From: Marthasterias glacialis
Taxonomy: Eukaryota > Echinodermata > Asteroidea > Forcipulatida > Asteriidae
Assembly: GCA_911728455.2 (NCBI GenBank)
Contig: OU452229.1
Coordinates: 23,859,347 to 23,923,346, forward strand
Length of the DNA: 64,000 bases
Direction: 5' to 3'
Shown here: positions 23,001-51,239 of the stretch, piece by piece
Position numbering within the stretch: the stretch's first letter is position 1
Layout of the letters: every line of letters starts with the position of its first letter
The notes under the pieces: generated by a model
Database searches by the model: none
What the model saw: the letters and a program-made list of their open reading frames with translations, nothing else
Told to the model about the DNA's origin: nothing
Program-made: the position numbers and the translations under genes

Positions 23001-26000
23001 CAGCATCATTTCTATACTGGAAGGATCTTCTGGGAGAGTTCCATGGCAGCAACCTTGGAGGATCAAATGATATTTTTTATTTCAATTACAGACAGGGAAA
23101 ACTGTTCACAATCTGTGTGTCAATTAATTTTGAAGATTGATTTACTAAGAAGTCATCCTGGTGATGGCTGGGCTATGTCTTCAGGATGGGTCAGGATTGT
23201 ATTCCAAAAAAAGATAGGAAGAGAAAACCAGGTAAAGATTTCACAAAGCGCTAGGACTAGTCTTATCTCGAGTTAGGACGAGTAACGAGTCCTAACTTTT
23301 AGGACTAGTCATAAGTTAGGACTAGTCCTAGGTTAGGACTGTTTTTGTGAAATCCACACCAGAAGAACGAACTGGCATAGAACTGTGTTTGCAGAAATTG
23401 CTGTGATGACCCACCATGAGAAGAGTCAAGCACATTGCCAAGGATAGGATAAATCCGAAGGAGATTATTGTGGTCTCATTTCCCACCAGGAATGAAGAGA
23501 TTACAGTTAGAGTCTCAGAGACCTTTTCTAACATACCTTGTTTCCTTGCTCTTATAGCGGCCAATATTCTATGGAGATCGGCTGTGTTGACATGGCTAAC
23601 AAGAGCTGCAATTGCATTGCTCAATTCTTCATCTGTCATTCTTCGTTCTTCTTCTTTCATTTCTTTGAAGAGGAAGAAGCAGGGGTTGGGCGGGGGGGGG
23701 GGGGGGGTCAAAAGTAAAAGAAATTTATCATATAATCGTTGATGACTGGTTTTAAAACGAAATGTAAAAAACTTGTAAATCATGAAGCTTGGGCGGTCAG
23801 GTTGGTGTAGTGGTATCTTTCCTTGCCTTCCACCTCTGGGACCCCGTTCGAATCCCACTGGGGGCACTATGTGAATTGGGTTTTTCAGTCCCTACCTGAT
23901 TGCATGGGTTTTCCCTGGAATATTTCTCTGGGGTTTTCCTCCCACATCTAAAACTGAAACTTTCTTCCATGTTTTCTCTACATGGGGTTCTTGCCTAGTA
24001 CAGTGATTTAGTTCGCTTTTCTGAGAGTCCTTGGCTTCACAACCAGAATTAATAAATGAAAAAAAAAAAAAAAGCTTTGAGCTCAGTTGCTTTAAGACTT
24101 CATTCGTTAAGGTCAAAGTTCAATGGATTCTCACCAAGTTGCTTCATTTCTCTTAGAGCAGCTAGTATTTTCTTAAGATCTCTGGTGCTGAGACGACTCA
24201 CAAACTCTTCTGTTGCTTCCTCTAGCTCTTCCTCGGTCCACAAACCATCTAAGAACAAGAGAAGGAAAGTATCTTTAAAAGCTAAAAACACTGACGCGAT
24301 ATTAACCCAAGTAGTGTCCAAGGCAGCGGATGATTTAATCAGCCTTATTTTCGGACAGTGTATTGGCAGTTTGTATCGGTTTTAACACGCTATGTGACCT
24401 TAAAATGACCTTTGTTAACGTTTAAGTTGTGACCAAAATAAAGTTTAAGAAGTCAGCTTTGAGTTTGTCCATGCCTAAACTGCTGGCATTGTTTCAAGAA
24501 CTTTATTTGCAGTTTCTAAACAGCAATTCATAGATTTTACAGGGCTAAAAATAATGCATTTTTTTAAATTTAAAAACAAAAACTAATTTGGTTATATTCT
24601 TGTGAAAAGCAAGATTGTCACTGTAGTGTCTGGAGAGGATTAAGTGTCTGCATCTCAGCACACTTTCTTTAAGATTACAGTGGATCATGTGATCATGAAT
24701 ACTTACCTTTATTTTTCTGCATGATATCATCCACAAGTTTCTTCAACTCTTCAATGCTGATGTCTTGAAGAAATCCCCCAGTTTCATCCTCCTCCTCCCC
24801 CTTTTCCTCAACCTCTTCTTCAATCTTATTGTCATCTTCTTCTCCTTCCTCCTCAGTGGCTACAAACATCAATTTTAATATAATTCGTTCATGTTTATAA
24901 AATCATTCTGTCTGAATCAAGTAATTTAATTTCTTTACTTGCTTTACTTTTATTTAACAATTAAAATCAGACATTAAAAAGATTTCTTACTGCAGGATTT
25001 CAAACTGCTCCTGGGTATAAAAACTTTATGGAATCCTCAAATTATAAGTAAAGAAAATTAAACAATTGAACCAAGACTTCCATGCATTGAAGAAGATTAC
25101 TGGTACTAACTTTACCTTGTTTATTTTGCTTGATGGCTCTAAGCATCTGTTTAAGATCATCAGTGTTGAGATCGTCAAACATGGATTTTAATTCATTACC
25201 ACTAATCTCTTCCTCATCAACACCATCAACTAAAGAGTAAGAAAACAAACAACACAAACACCATCAATCAATGATGTCAGCGTCAAGTATAGGCAAATGT
25301 ATCAAGAAACAGTGGTGTAATCGGGGAGAGGGTGGGGGGATGGGAACCGGGGCGAGGGTGGGGGTGGGGGGAACAGGGACCCCTACAAAGGGCCCTTGTC
25401 TACCCCAAATGAGATAAAAAAGCACGCATGAATGATCTGGTACATTAAATTCTTTCATTGCCCCACCCCCAAATGAAAATGTCTGGTTTACGCCACTGTC
25501 ATGTAACAATTTGACATATCTGCCGACCTGTGTCACCTTTCTCTGTCCTTTAATACATACCTGTTTCTTGTCCAAGGTCTTTATCATCGTAGGGCTGGTC
25601 AACAAAATGACCACGCTCAATCTCATTATCCAGGAGGTGTTTTAAAGCTTCTTTGTACGGTTCTAAGAATAAGAAAACAGTGAGGCAGTTGGCTATAAAT
25701 ATGTTATATTATATATATTTATATATATATATCTATTAACAAACCTAACATCTACAAAAAGACAAAGTTGAATCAGGTAGAGCCCGACGGAATGCCAAAA
25801 AGAAAGATAATCTAGCTACAACAATGACCTTTCAAATTTAATTGTATTTTCCTGTAAACTAAAGGCTTGAAATGAATTTACTCTTCAAAAAGGAATTATG
25901 TATCATCCCTGGGTATCATCCCTGGGTATCATCCCTGGGTATCATCCCTGGGTACCATTCCTGGGTATCATCCCTGGGTATCATCCCTGGGTATCATCCC

Positions 26001-29000
26001 TGGGTATCATCCCTGGGTATTATCCCTGGGTACCATCCCTGGGTACCATCCCTGGGTATCATCCCTGGGTATCATCCCTGGGTATCATCCCTGGGTATCA
26101 TCCCTGGGTATCATCCCTGGGTATCATCCCTGGGTATTATCCCTGGGTATTATCCCTGGGTACCATCCCTGGGTATCATCCCTGGGTATCATCCCTGGGT
26201 ATCATCCCTGGGTATCATCCCTGGGTACCATTCCTGGGTATCATCCCTGGGTATCATCCCTGGGTATCATCCCTGGGTATCATCCCTGGGTATTATCCCT
26301 GGGTACCATCCCTGGGTACCATCCCTAGGTACCATCCCTGGGTATCATCTCTGGGTACCATCCCTGGGTACCATCCCTGGGTACCATCCCTGGGTATCAT
26401 CCCTGGGTACCATCCCTGGGTATCATCCCTGGGTATCATCCCTGGGTATCATCTCTGGGTATCATCCCTGGGTACCATCCCTGGGTACCATCCCTAGGTA
26501 CCATCCCTGGGTATCATCTCTGGGTACCATCCCTGGGTATCGTCCCTGGGTATCGTCCCTGGGAATCGTCCCTGGGTACCATCCCTGGGTACCATCCCTG
26601 GGTATCATCCCTGGGTATCACCTCTGGGTATCATCCCTGGGTATCGTCCCTGGGTACCATCTCTGGGTATCATCCCTGGGTATCGTCCCTGGGTACCATC
26701 CCTGGGTACCATCCCTAGGTACCATCCCTGGGTATCATCCCTGGGTATCATCCCTGGGTATTATCCCTGGGTATCGTCCCTGGGTATCAGAGAAAACTGT
26801 GTAAGTGTGACTCTGTGGCTTGGTGTTTGAACTCACCATAGTCAGTTATCTCATTGTCATTGCTGGGAACTGGAACAAAAAGACAAATATTAAAAATTAA
26901 AAAAAAATAAAAATATAGCAGTTGCTTACTGAATATCAACCAAAGGGACCTGTGGTTTAATTGCAAAGTGTGTTAATTGCCCGACATTTTGACCCTTGCA
27001 AAGGCTAAATATTTGTCAGCTGCTGAAAAAGACTCTGCTAAGGTCCAAACTTGAGGTCAAAATCAAGTTATAAACCACAAGGGCTCATAAAAATCATGCC
27101 ACCTTTTTCACTTATAGTGAAACGGTTTTAGGCCTAATATCAAACCAAAACATGGACAGTTTTATGATGAATTGATGTTAATAGAATTCTTGAAATATTT
27201 TTTAAACATTTTGTACTCATTATTGAATTTTACTAACATACCCTCTGGATCTTCAACAGCCTTATGAATTGGGCCTCTCTTTGATGCAGACTGAAAAAAG
27301 AAGGAAAAAAAACAAAAAACAAAAAACATAAAATTTAAAACCTTTGCTCTCAGACCAAATGATCATTACCAAACTAGTACATTTATACTTAAACCTGACA
27401 AATAGGCTTCTCCAAATACACAGATCAAGCCTAACTTAAACAGTCAATTTACGAACAACTCAAAGTCTAATTTTAAAGAAAATGTTAATTTAATACAAAA
27501 ACAATCCCAAAAAAGCTGTTGAAATAAATGAAATTTTCGGACTCAAATTGGATACTTGATTGTAAAAAGCCCTGTGAAACTTTGATTACATAAATAAAAG
27601 CAAACAATGACATTTTTGGCATGGACTTTATTAAAAATTACAACAATCAAAATGCCTTCTATAAAAGAAATATTTGACGAAATGAAGGTATTTGTACTCA
27701 CAGTGAGAATGTTGCTTGCTTTGACAACCAATTCTTCTCTCTTATTGGAGTCATCGTCTGTTTTCAAATCTACTTCTTCATTTGATCTTCTCCCATTGAT
27801 CTGTACCAGATGTAAATTATCAAGGTAGTCAAGCAATGGTGTTTTTAAATGACAGGTACCCGCTTTTATTTGCATAGATCTACTTTCATTTCAACTACTT
27901 TTTAAAACAAAATGTACAAAATAATGTTTTGTTCTCTCTTCTATAATATGTAAACTAAAAACATACCTGGTTTTCTAGATCTTGAAGCTGATGGGGAAAA
28001 AACATAAACAGTCAAAATTAACTTTTAGCTTGATTGATTTATTTAGAATCAAACAGTCCTGACAGTCTGGTCAGAGTTTACTCTAATTTCTGAAACTATT
28101 ATTTTTTTTTCTGATTCAAAGAATATCTGCACACATCCACAGTTATAATCAAACTTAGTATGATATCAAGCTTTGTACTCACCCTTTTCAGAAGTGACTC
28201 CTGAAAATAAAAAAGTGACAGAGAATGTTCTGGTCAATAATAAATTCATGTTACGATAACTGGGGTCAATTTTTCAGAAACAATATACATGTATTGTCAT
28301 ATTATTTGAAAAATCTGTTATTTACATTATCTACTTCCTTTTGTGCAGAAAGACTCTGTAGGTCTGGCTATGATTTAAGTAATTTTCTTTCTCAAATCAT
28401 TAACCGACATTTGTTTGATGAACAAAATAACAGTGTATCAGAACTTGCATATCTTACGCATTACAATAATTCACTTTTTATTCTATTTCTAGTGAGAACT
28501 GGGCGATTTATTATGAATTTAGCATCATTGTTTTAAATCTGTTATTCCTGATGAAGACCTGATGATTAAAGCAGTTGTACCAGGATTTAAACCGTATAAA
28601 TAACAGAAATAATTCACTTAATAATTCACCTTATCCTTGCTCAAGTTATGTCTTCTTGACTCTTTCCCTTGTGATTCTGTTAAAATTAAGACAGTCATCG
28701 TTTAAATATCAATTGTATAAAATTCATGTTCTTTAAAGTATTTATAAAACATCTGTAATTGTCAAAGACTAGTATCAACACTGTATGTGAACCAAAATAT
28801 CCATGAAATTAAGCTCAATCAACCATCGGCTCAAAAGAAAATAGTAAAAGAAAGAAAAGACAAAAAAAGAAACAAAAAACTGCTAAATGTGTTTTCACCG
28901 TTTTCAAACATCGGGTTTCTCAAAAACTATAGCATTTTAGCCAAAAATATTTCAAGGGACGTTTTCATACCATATTATGTGCACAAATATGTGCAAATCT

Positions 29001-29738
29001 GTAAACATTTATATCTTCAACAATACCGATGTTGTGCACACATTTGAAATAACAGCAAGTTTTGGAATTCTTTTCAAATACATAATGCACACATAATATA
29101 TTTATATCATAGCACTTGTTCACAGATCTAAGCACTTCGTTTACATGAACAAACTTTAACTTTGTTTGGACCCATACACAAAATTTGTTACATGCTTTTA
29201 ATACTTTTTACCAATGATTATATAAGATGGGGAACTCTGACTAAAATGTGAAATCTCACTGGACGCCATTCAGCAAGTAACTCTATTGATGCAACAATAG
29301 ATCAGGGCAGATCACTGCAGACAATGACCATTGCTATCAATGGGAAACAAAGCAATCACTTGCTGAAATGGCGCCCATGCGTATTTCACGTTCTGACAAC
29401 AAATACAGCCCCAGTTCCCCATCTTGCGCCTTTGGCGCTCTATAATCTTTGGTTTTTACTCATAAAATAAACGATTGCACACAATGTGTTTGTTGTTCTG
29501 AAAAACCTTCAATTGTGAAAAAAAACATAAAACAAAACATAAACTGTTTTTATCGGTTGCATTCTAAGTTAATTTGTCCCAATTATGACACCACTGGTTG
29601 CCAATCAGCAAACCATTGGTTAACAACAACACCTTCTATCCTATCATTATTACCTTTTACTGGAGCCGATGAAGCAATCAACACCAGCGAGCAGATTACT
29701 AACAAGTTGAAACTTGTAACGATCTTCATCACTGCCAT
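20017..29738 (-). CDS. Novel secreted acidic protein with thyroglobulin type-1 domain and exon-encoded repeats
   Basis: Seventeen exons: 29738-29654, 28676-28630, 28200-28183, 27987-27967, 27800-27702, 27290-27242, 26869-26837, 25662-25561, 25229-25116, 24859-24707, 24248-24135, 23662-23537, 22898-22680, 22317-22201, 21767-21500, 20880-20792 and 20177-20017. They join to 1815 nt, 604 aa, with one stop. Residues 1-25 are a signal peptide (MAVMKIVTSF...LIASSA). Residues 29-110 carry five paired-basic sites and two microexons of 18 and 21 nt. Residues 152-320 and 394-432 hold five LSTxDLKxxLxAx-type helical repeats, one per exon, with 1-1 phase. Residues 321-393 are Ser/Asp/Glu-rich. Residues 478-547 are a thyroglobulin type-1 domain with six cysteines (478, 507, 518, 523, 525, 547) and the CYCVD motif. 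The C-terminus is a charged coiled coil. I do not recognise the gene. A granin-like secretory-granule protein or a mineral-matrix phosphoprotein would fit; both are inference. Confidence 0.85.
21098..21296. mobile_element. MITE family M2
   Basis: Starts GGCCCAATTTCATAAAGCCT and ends with inverted CAGCTTTATGAAATTGACCC. The interior has mirrored TTGCTTAGCAGAAA and TTGCTAAG blocks. It lies in the intron between the two thyroglobulin-domain exons of the secreted gene. Other copies: 14757-14937, 40478-40630 and a remnant at 44459-44553. Confidence 0.75.
21888..21912. repeat. (ATTC)n microsatellite
   Basis: About six ATTC units in a row, in an intron of the secreted gene. Confidence 0.85.
23237..23354. 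mobile_element. MITE family M1 with internal TTAGGACTAG repeats
   Basis: Starts GATTTCACAAAG and ends TTTTTGTGAAATC. The interior is a chain of TTAGGACTAGTC-like units in both orientations, so most of the element can fold on itself. Confidence 0.75.
23788..24073 (+). mobile_element. tRNA-derived SINE family C, full-length copy
   Basis: The tRNA-like head has an A box (GGTTGGTGTAGTGGTA) and a B box (GTTCGAATCCC) with normal spacing. A conserved body (TTTTCCTCCCACATCTAAAA) and an A-rich tail at 24057-24073 follow. It lies in an intron of the secreted gene, opposite to transcription. An antisense relative is at 268-478. Confidence 0.85.
25901..26788. repeat. 12-bp minisatellite, about 74 copies
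   Basis: The unit is TATCATCCCTGG or TACCATCCCTGG, repeated for 888 bp with point variants only (CATC/CGTC/TATC, CCCTGG/CCCTAG/CTCTGG). Because 12 is divisible by three, all frames stay open for long stretches, but the array is in intron 7 of the secreted gene and is non-coding. Confidence 0.95.
29220..29447. mobile_element. MITE family M6
   Basis: Starts TATAAGATGGGGAACT and ends AGTTCCCCATCTTGCGCC followed by GCGCTCTATAA. Interior blocks GACGCCATTCAGCAAGT and ACTTGCTGAAATGGCGCC are also inverted. It lies in intron 1 of the secreted gene. A second copy is at 50789-51175. Confidence 0.75.
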
Positions 29739-30928
29739 CCTACCTCAGATCAGAGTTACCGTGTAGCAGCAGACGGTGTGTATGTTACTACATCAACCGC
29801 TAAAACGAAACTCGTTTCTAACGTCAAGTCTAAGTCTAGATGACTGTACCAACCTACCATTAATTTTTGTGATGACCAAACTTATCTGAGGATCAAATCA
29901 TCTCTTGTTAGTTTAAGATAAACCTTGGTCGGTTCAAAGTCTACCGCTCCACCGCTCATTTCACCATCGAAACTTTAAGTTTGATTGTTTGGTTTTTAGA
30001 ATGTTTGCATGTCACGTCCACCAACACACCCAGGTTTTATTCAATCCACAAAACTAACACTGGAAAATTCCAGTTATTTGACATTTGGCGAGTAGAAGTC
30101 TGTTGTTAATTACTTAAACTTATTAAACCCATTTTGGTGGTAGAGGGCTGGAGGGGGAGGGGGGGGGGGGAGCTAGTTCCAATAACGTTTCTAATAGTAC
30201 TCAGAGCAAACTTGGTACCGGTACTTCAGAATCGAAATATGTTATTAAAGTGATATTTTATGGACTTTGTGTTTCCTGATTAGATTGACCAGGTTTACCC
30301 TAAAACAATTCTGGAGGCTTTAAATAGTGCCCGTATAAATTACTAAGTTCATGGATAAGTTTATTAGTGTTATCAGAATATATATTTCTTGTTGTAAATA
30401 ACAACTCTATCTGGTAACGAACAGTAAAAGACCAGCAGAAAATCCTCATCAATACAGTTTCCCTGATAAAATATCAGAAAATAATGACTCATTTTCCTAA
30501 CAGATGATGAACAATGGCTCAGCTTTACCCAGCTGTTTTTATAAGAGCATATTAATTTAAACCTTTGATTAAGATATCATTAAGTATATTCTGTCTTTTA
30601 TCTTTGCATCGATATTAAATTGTAATTTTTACTCTTCAGTATTTCATTTAAAATTTTGTGTTATTACAGGTTCACTGTAAATTTCAATTGGTTATTGTCT
30701 ACTTTTTATAATTTAGTAAGGCCTATCTTTATTTCTCCTTTTTTTTTAGATTGTATCCATACAATTGTACCTGTTTAGCTTTTAACCAGTGCATTTTCTT
30801 TGTTTAATTGTGTTCAGCACCCTAGAGTATGCCTGCATGATTAGGGTGACTTACAAACATTGGTATTATTAGTATTGTTATCATTTCTAATTTAAACCAG
30901 CTGGTTATTGAAAAAATATAACAATAGT

Positions 30929-31044
30929 CTCTTAAAGTTTTAAATTGAAATTCACTCTAATTGATTGAAACTAGGGACAAATTATCTGCAGAGTGACCCT
31001 AGTCTTATTCGATTAGAGTAAACTTCAATCTAAAACTTTAAGAG
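30929..31044. mobile_element. Inverted-repeat element with CTCTTAAAGTTTT ends
   Basis: CTCTTAAAGTTTTAAATTGA at the left pairs with TCAATCTAAAACTTTAAGAG at the right. Pairing continues through CACTCTAATTGATT / ATTAGAGTAAA and CTAGGG / CCCTAG, giving arms of about 48 bp and a 20-bp loop. Confidence 0.7.
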
Positions 31045-32225
31045 AGTATAACCTGTGACAAACTTCAAAGAGAAAGTTTGTTTTTGTACCAAGAAAACAC
31101 TGAACACGTAAAAGGGTTAAATGTTTAGATTATTTAAGCAGTCAGGCCAGTCAATTCAATTTAACTTTTAAATTTTGTTTTACATGTAACACTTTGATTA
31201 AAAACAAAACAAAACAAAAAAACCAATAATAAAAGATACAAGCCAATCAATATCTGCAATACAAAGAGAGTAAACATATTGGTTCACAAAACCAAAAGCA
31301 ACTTGATAATGTTGTTAGTTTGAAATCTTTAGTTGGTAGCGATGTTCCTCAAAAGAGGAAGTATTAAAAAGAGGATTATGATAAATATGTATTTATGGAA
31401 ACCAAGCCCTAACCTTTACAATTTTCATTATTTGTTGGTCTACCTCACAGTAAATTTAACGATACTGTGTAAGTGAAGAATGTTAAGTAGTTGTAAACTA
31501 GCAGTTTTATCTGTTTAAGATAAGTGAAGAATAGCGACCATAAATGATGAATCAAATGTGACTTTAGAATCAGGATGTTATTCAATACTTACTATAAAAA
31601 CTGTTTTCTGATGGGTGCTATTTATGACTTCCTGTCGAAACAGTGGGGGAACCATAAAAAAAGTATAGAAAAAAGAAAAAAAAATAATGTTTGTCTTAAA
31701 AAAAAAATTAATTTAACCACACAAATATATTAGCCAAAAAAGAAAACATCCTGTTCACATTTTCTCTCAAAAAAAAAATGTAAAAAAAAAAAAAAAAAAA
31801 AAATCAAAATCATTTTATTGGAAATGAGCGATTGATAGGAATTGATTAATGTTGCAATGCGGCTGTTACTGCTAATTATTTATCCGCTGTTTACTCTTCC
31901 TTAACCGCCCCCCCCCAAAAAAAAAACCAAACAAACAAACAAACAAAAAGAGAGAAATAATATGTTTTTAAAGTCTCAAATTCAGATTTGGTTTCACTCT
32001 AGTACATTAAGTTAGTACAATTTATTATTTGCTTTAAATATTTACAAAACAAATATAAACAGCATTTTATCATCACACACAATAAATAGTATTTATGGTT
32101 TTTCGTCACAATAAACTTGACAATAGTAAGATTATTCTGTTCAGTGCAATACATCATGTTTATAATACATAAATATTTGAACAAACATTTTAGGTGTTAA
32201 ATTTAATTTAACAATTCCAGGGGTT

Positions 32226-32497
32226 GATTTCCCAAAGCACTAAGATTCATCTTAAGATGAGTTATCACCATAGTGAGTTGTATTGTGACATCACACTTTG
32301 CTTAGCAATTAATATTTATACACAGTTAAGACCAATCCTGACTCTTTGTAAAATTGGCCCCAAGGCATAAAGCACTAAGATTCATCTTAAGATGAGTTGT
32401 CAATATCGCCATAGTGATTTGTATTGTGACATCACACTTTGCTTGACAATTAAGATTGATACACGTCTCAAGATCAATCTTAGCTCTTTGTGAAATC
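32226..32497. mobile_element. Two adjacent copies of MITE family M1
   Basis: Copy one (about 32226-32354) and copy two (about 32362-32497) both contain CACTAAGATTCATCTTAAGA, TGTATTGTGACATCACACTT and a CTCTTTGTGAAATC-like end. They lie head to tail about 8 bp apart. Confidence 0.7.
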
Positions 32498-33114
32498 AAG
32501 CTCAGTACATTGAATATAATTTGGCCCGTTATAAAAACAGAGAAGACTAAAATCATTTACAAATGATGAAGGCAAAGGATTGCATCAAACAAGTTACAGG
32601 TTTTCAAATCTGCTGGTTCAATTTGACTTCAGTTAGTGTTGACTAATTGACTTTAAATGTTACCATTTGGGGATTATGTGTAATTGTAGTTTTTCCTGCT
32701 AATACCTTAGTCTCATCGATACAAAATCCCCTCTTTATAGAATTAACTGTTATTGATGAATGTTTCTATTGCTAATGTTGATATCTCTTTTTAAAGCATA
32801 TGAACATTTTTAAAATGTACTTATTACATCTATGTAATTTGGCTGCAATTCAACTGTTGGTTGCTATGGTCGAATATTATACCCCATTTCAACTCAAATT
32901 ATCCATGTTAAATCTGACAGAAGATGAATCCATCACCGCAAGAGATGAGAAAAATACATCGATATTCCACGGAGCCTTAACCCACTTCCCTCAACAATAA
33001 CCCCAAACCATCCACCACTCACTCAGTTAACTTTTGTAAACTCCATGCATACAATAAAAAACAACTAGTCAAGGAAAAACATAAATATTTTATATTCCAC
33101 AAACAAATTTCAGT

Positions 33115-33197
33115 ATTATAATAGATGTTAATTTTGCATCAGGGGTAAAGAATAATAAATTCCTTATCCCCGATGCAAAATTAACATCTATTATAAT
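33115..33197. repeat. 83-bp palindrome
   Basis: Arms of 34 bp (ATTATAATAGATGTTAATTT TGCATC...) pair with two mismatches around a loop of about 15 bp. The GATGTTAAT..TTGCATC core recurs near 45792-45812 at the end of a SINE family B copy, so the arms may derive from that tail. Confidence 0.8.
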
Positions 33198-33247
33198 CGT
33201 CGCAATACCCGCTGCTAATAGGATTCCAACTGCCTCTACATGTAGCT

Positions 33248-33420
33248 GCCGGGCAATCTCGGTAGTCTAGTTGGTAAGACATCCGCTCTAGAATGGCGGG
33301 AGCCTTGGGTTCGAATCCCACCCGAGGAAAATGCGTGTGAATTTTTTCACAGGACTCGGGAAAGTACTGAATATACAGATCTTAACACACATCAGTGTTT
33401 GGGTAAAAATTAAAAACTTC
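33248..33420 (+). mobile_element. tRNA-derived SINE family A
   Basis: The head has an A box (GGTAGTCTAGTTGGTA) and a B box (GGGTTCGAATCCCA). The body is ATTTTTTCACAGGACTCG, and the tail contains ATACAGATCTTAACACACAT followed by CAGTGTTTGGGTAAAA. It could be mistaken for a tRNA gene, but the fixed tail shared with other copies shows it is a SINE. Confidence 0.85.
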
Positions 33421-33657
33421 AGTATATTGACAAAAATTACCATGAACTGCACGACAAACTTACAAAATAAAACATCTTATTGACACAAATGCAGAAATGT
33501 ATAATGTGATGTCATGGCAGGGAAGCAGCTGACTAGTACTCAGAAACAGGACAAATTTGAAACTAAAAATCAAACTGTCCATTCATTGATGTATTTCAAT
33601 TTCTTAAAGATGACACATTATAAGTGAATGAATGAATGAAGATGATGATAAGATGTC

Positions 33658-50591
<16,934 letters not shown>

Positions 50592-50788
50592 TTAGAACAG
50601 TTCAAAAGGACATCAGTCACAGGTTCGAGGAAGCTGGAAATGGAAAGATATTTGAGTGCATTACAAAACAAAACCTTGCAAAACCTGGTTGACTAGGTGC
50701 ACCTTGATTAAAGGAGCTGACAAGCTAAGGACAAATTTAACACACCATGATCAGACGCTAGCATAGTAAGTAGGGCTAACAAGCAAGA

Positions 50789-51175
50789 TTATAGAGCACT
50801 GAAGGTGCAAGATGGGGCATTGGAGCTGTATCTGCATGGACGCCATTTAAGCAAGTGCAGGCCTCGAATTAACCCACAGCACCCACAGCAATTGTCGTGG
50901 TGCCCCGTGCTTTTGCCGTGGTGCCCCTTTGCAAAGTTCCAATACAAATTTACATTTTCCTCATAGAAGTGCCCTTACCCCAGGAAAATTGCCATACCCT
51001 TTCAAGAGCGAAGTTCAAGGCCTGCAAGTGGATGTTTTGTTACACCATTGATAGCACTGGTCATTGTCTGCACTGATCTATTGTTGAATCAAAAGAGTCA
51101 CTTGCTGAAATGGCGTCTAGCTGGGTTTCACATTTCAGCCTGAGTTCCCCATCTTGCACCTTCAGAGCTCTATAA
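50789..51175. mobile_element. MITE family M6 interrupted by another repeat
   Basis: Outer ends TTATAGAGCACTGAAGGTGC and GCACCTTCAGAGCTCTATAA are inverted. GACGCCATTTAAGCAAGTG and CACTTGCTGAAATGGCGTC mirror each other inside. A block at about 50872-51028, bounded by AGGCCT and containing GTGGTGCCCCGTGCTTTTGC, has inserted into it. Confidence 0.75.
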
Positions 51176-51239
51176 CATTTGCTAACAAAGAAGTAACGTT
51201 ACTCCTTTCGAAGATGCCCTTTTCCTTTTCGTAAAAATC

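Larger units (their letters stand above)
29740..33110. other. Intergenic DNA, promoter side of the secreted gene and 3' side of ULK4
   Basis: Contains the secreted gene's 5' UTR and promoter (not resolved), a G-rich run near 30150, an A-rich zone at 31650-31940 and the repeats listed separately. No coding exon was recognised. Confidence 0.4.

Noticed and set aside
23328-23867. Single-exon minus-strand gene of 179 codons
   Set aside because: Only the part at 23662-23537 is a real exon of the secreted gene. The rest reads into intron, a G-run and a SINE.
25872-26804. Long open frame of about 310 codons with repeated YHPWVSSLGIIPG
   Set aside because: It is the translation of a 12-bp minisatellite in an intron. 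The repeat length keeps every frame open, and another frame of the same strand is open too.
27543-27875. Independent 110-codon minus-strand gene
   Set aside because: It is exon 5 of the secreted gene (27800-27702) read through into both flanking introns.
33258-33330. Possible tRNA gene (A and B boxes present)
   Set aside because: The same head with the same non-tRNA tail occurs at several sites, so this is a SINE rather than a functional tRNA gene. The same reasoning applies at 23788, 44208, 45530, 45998 and 59008.
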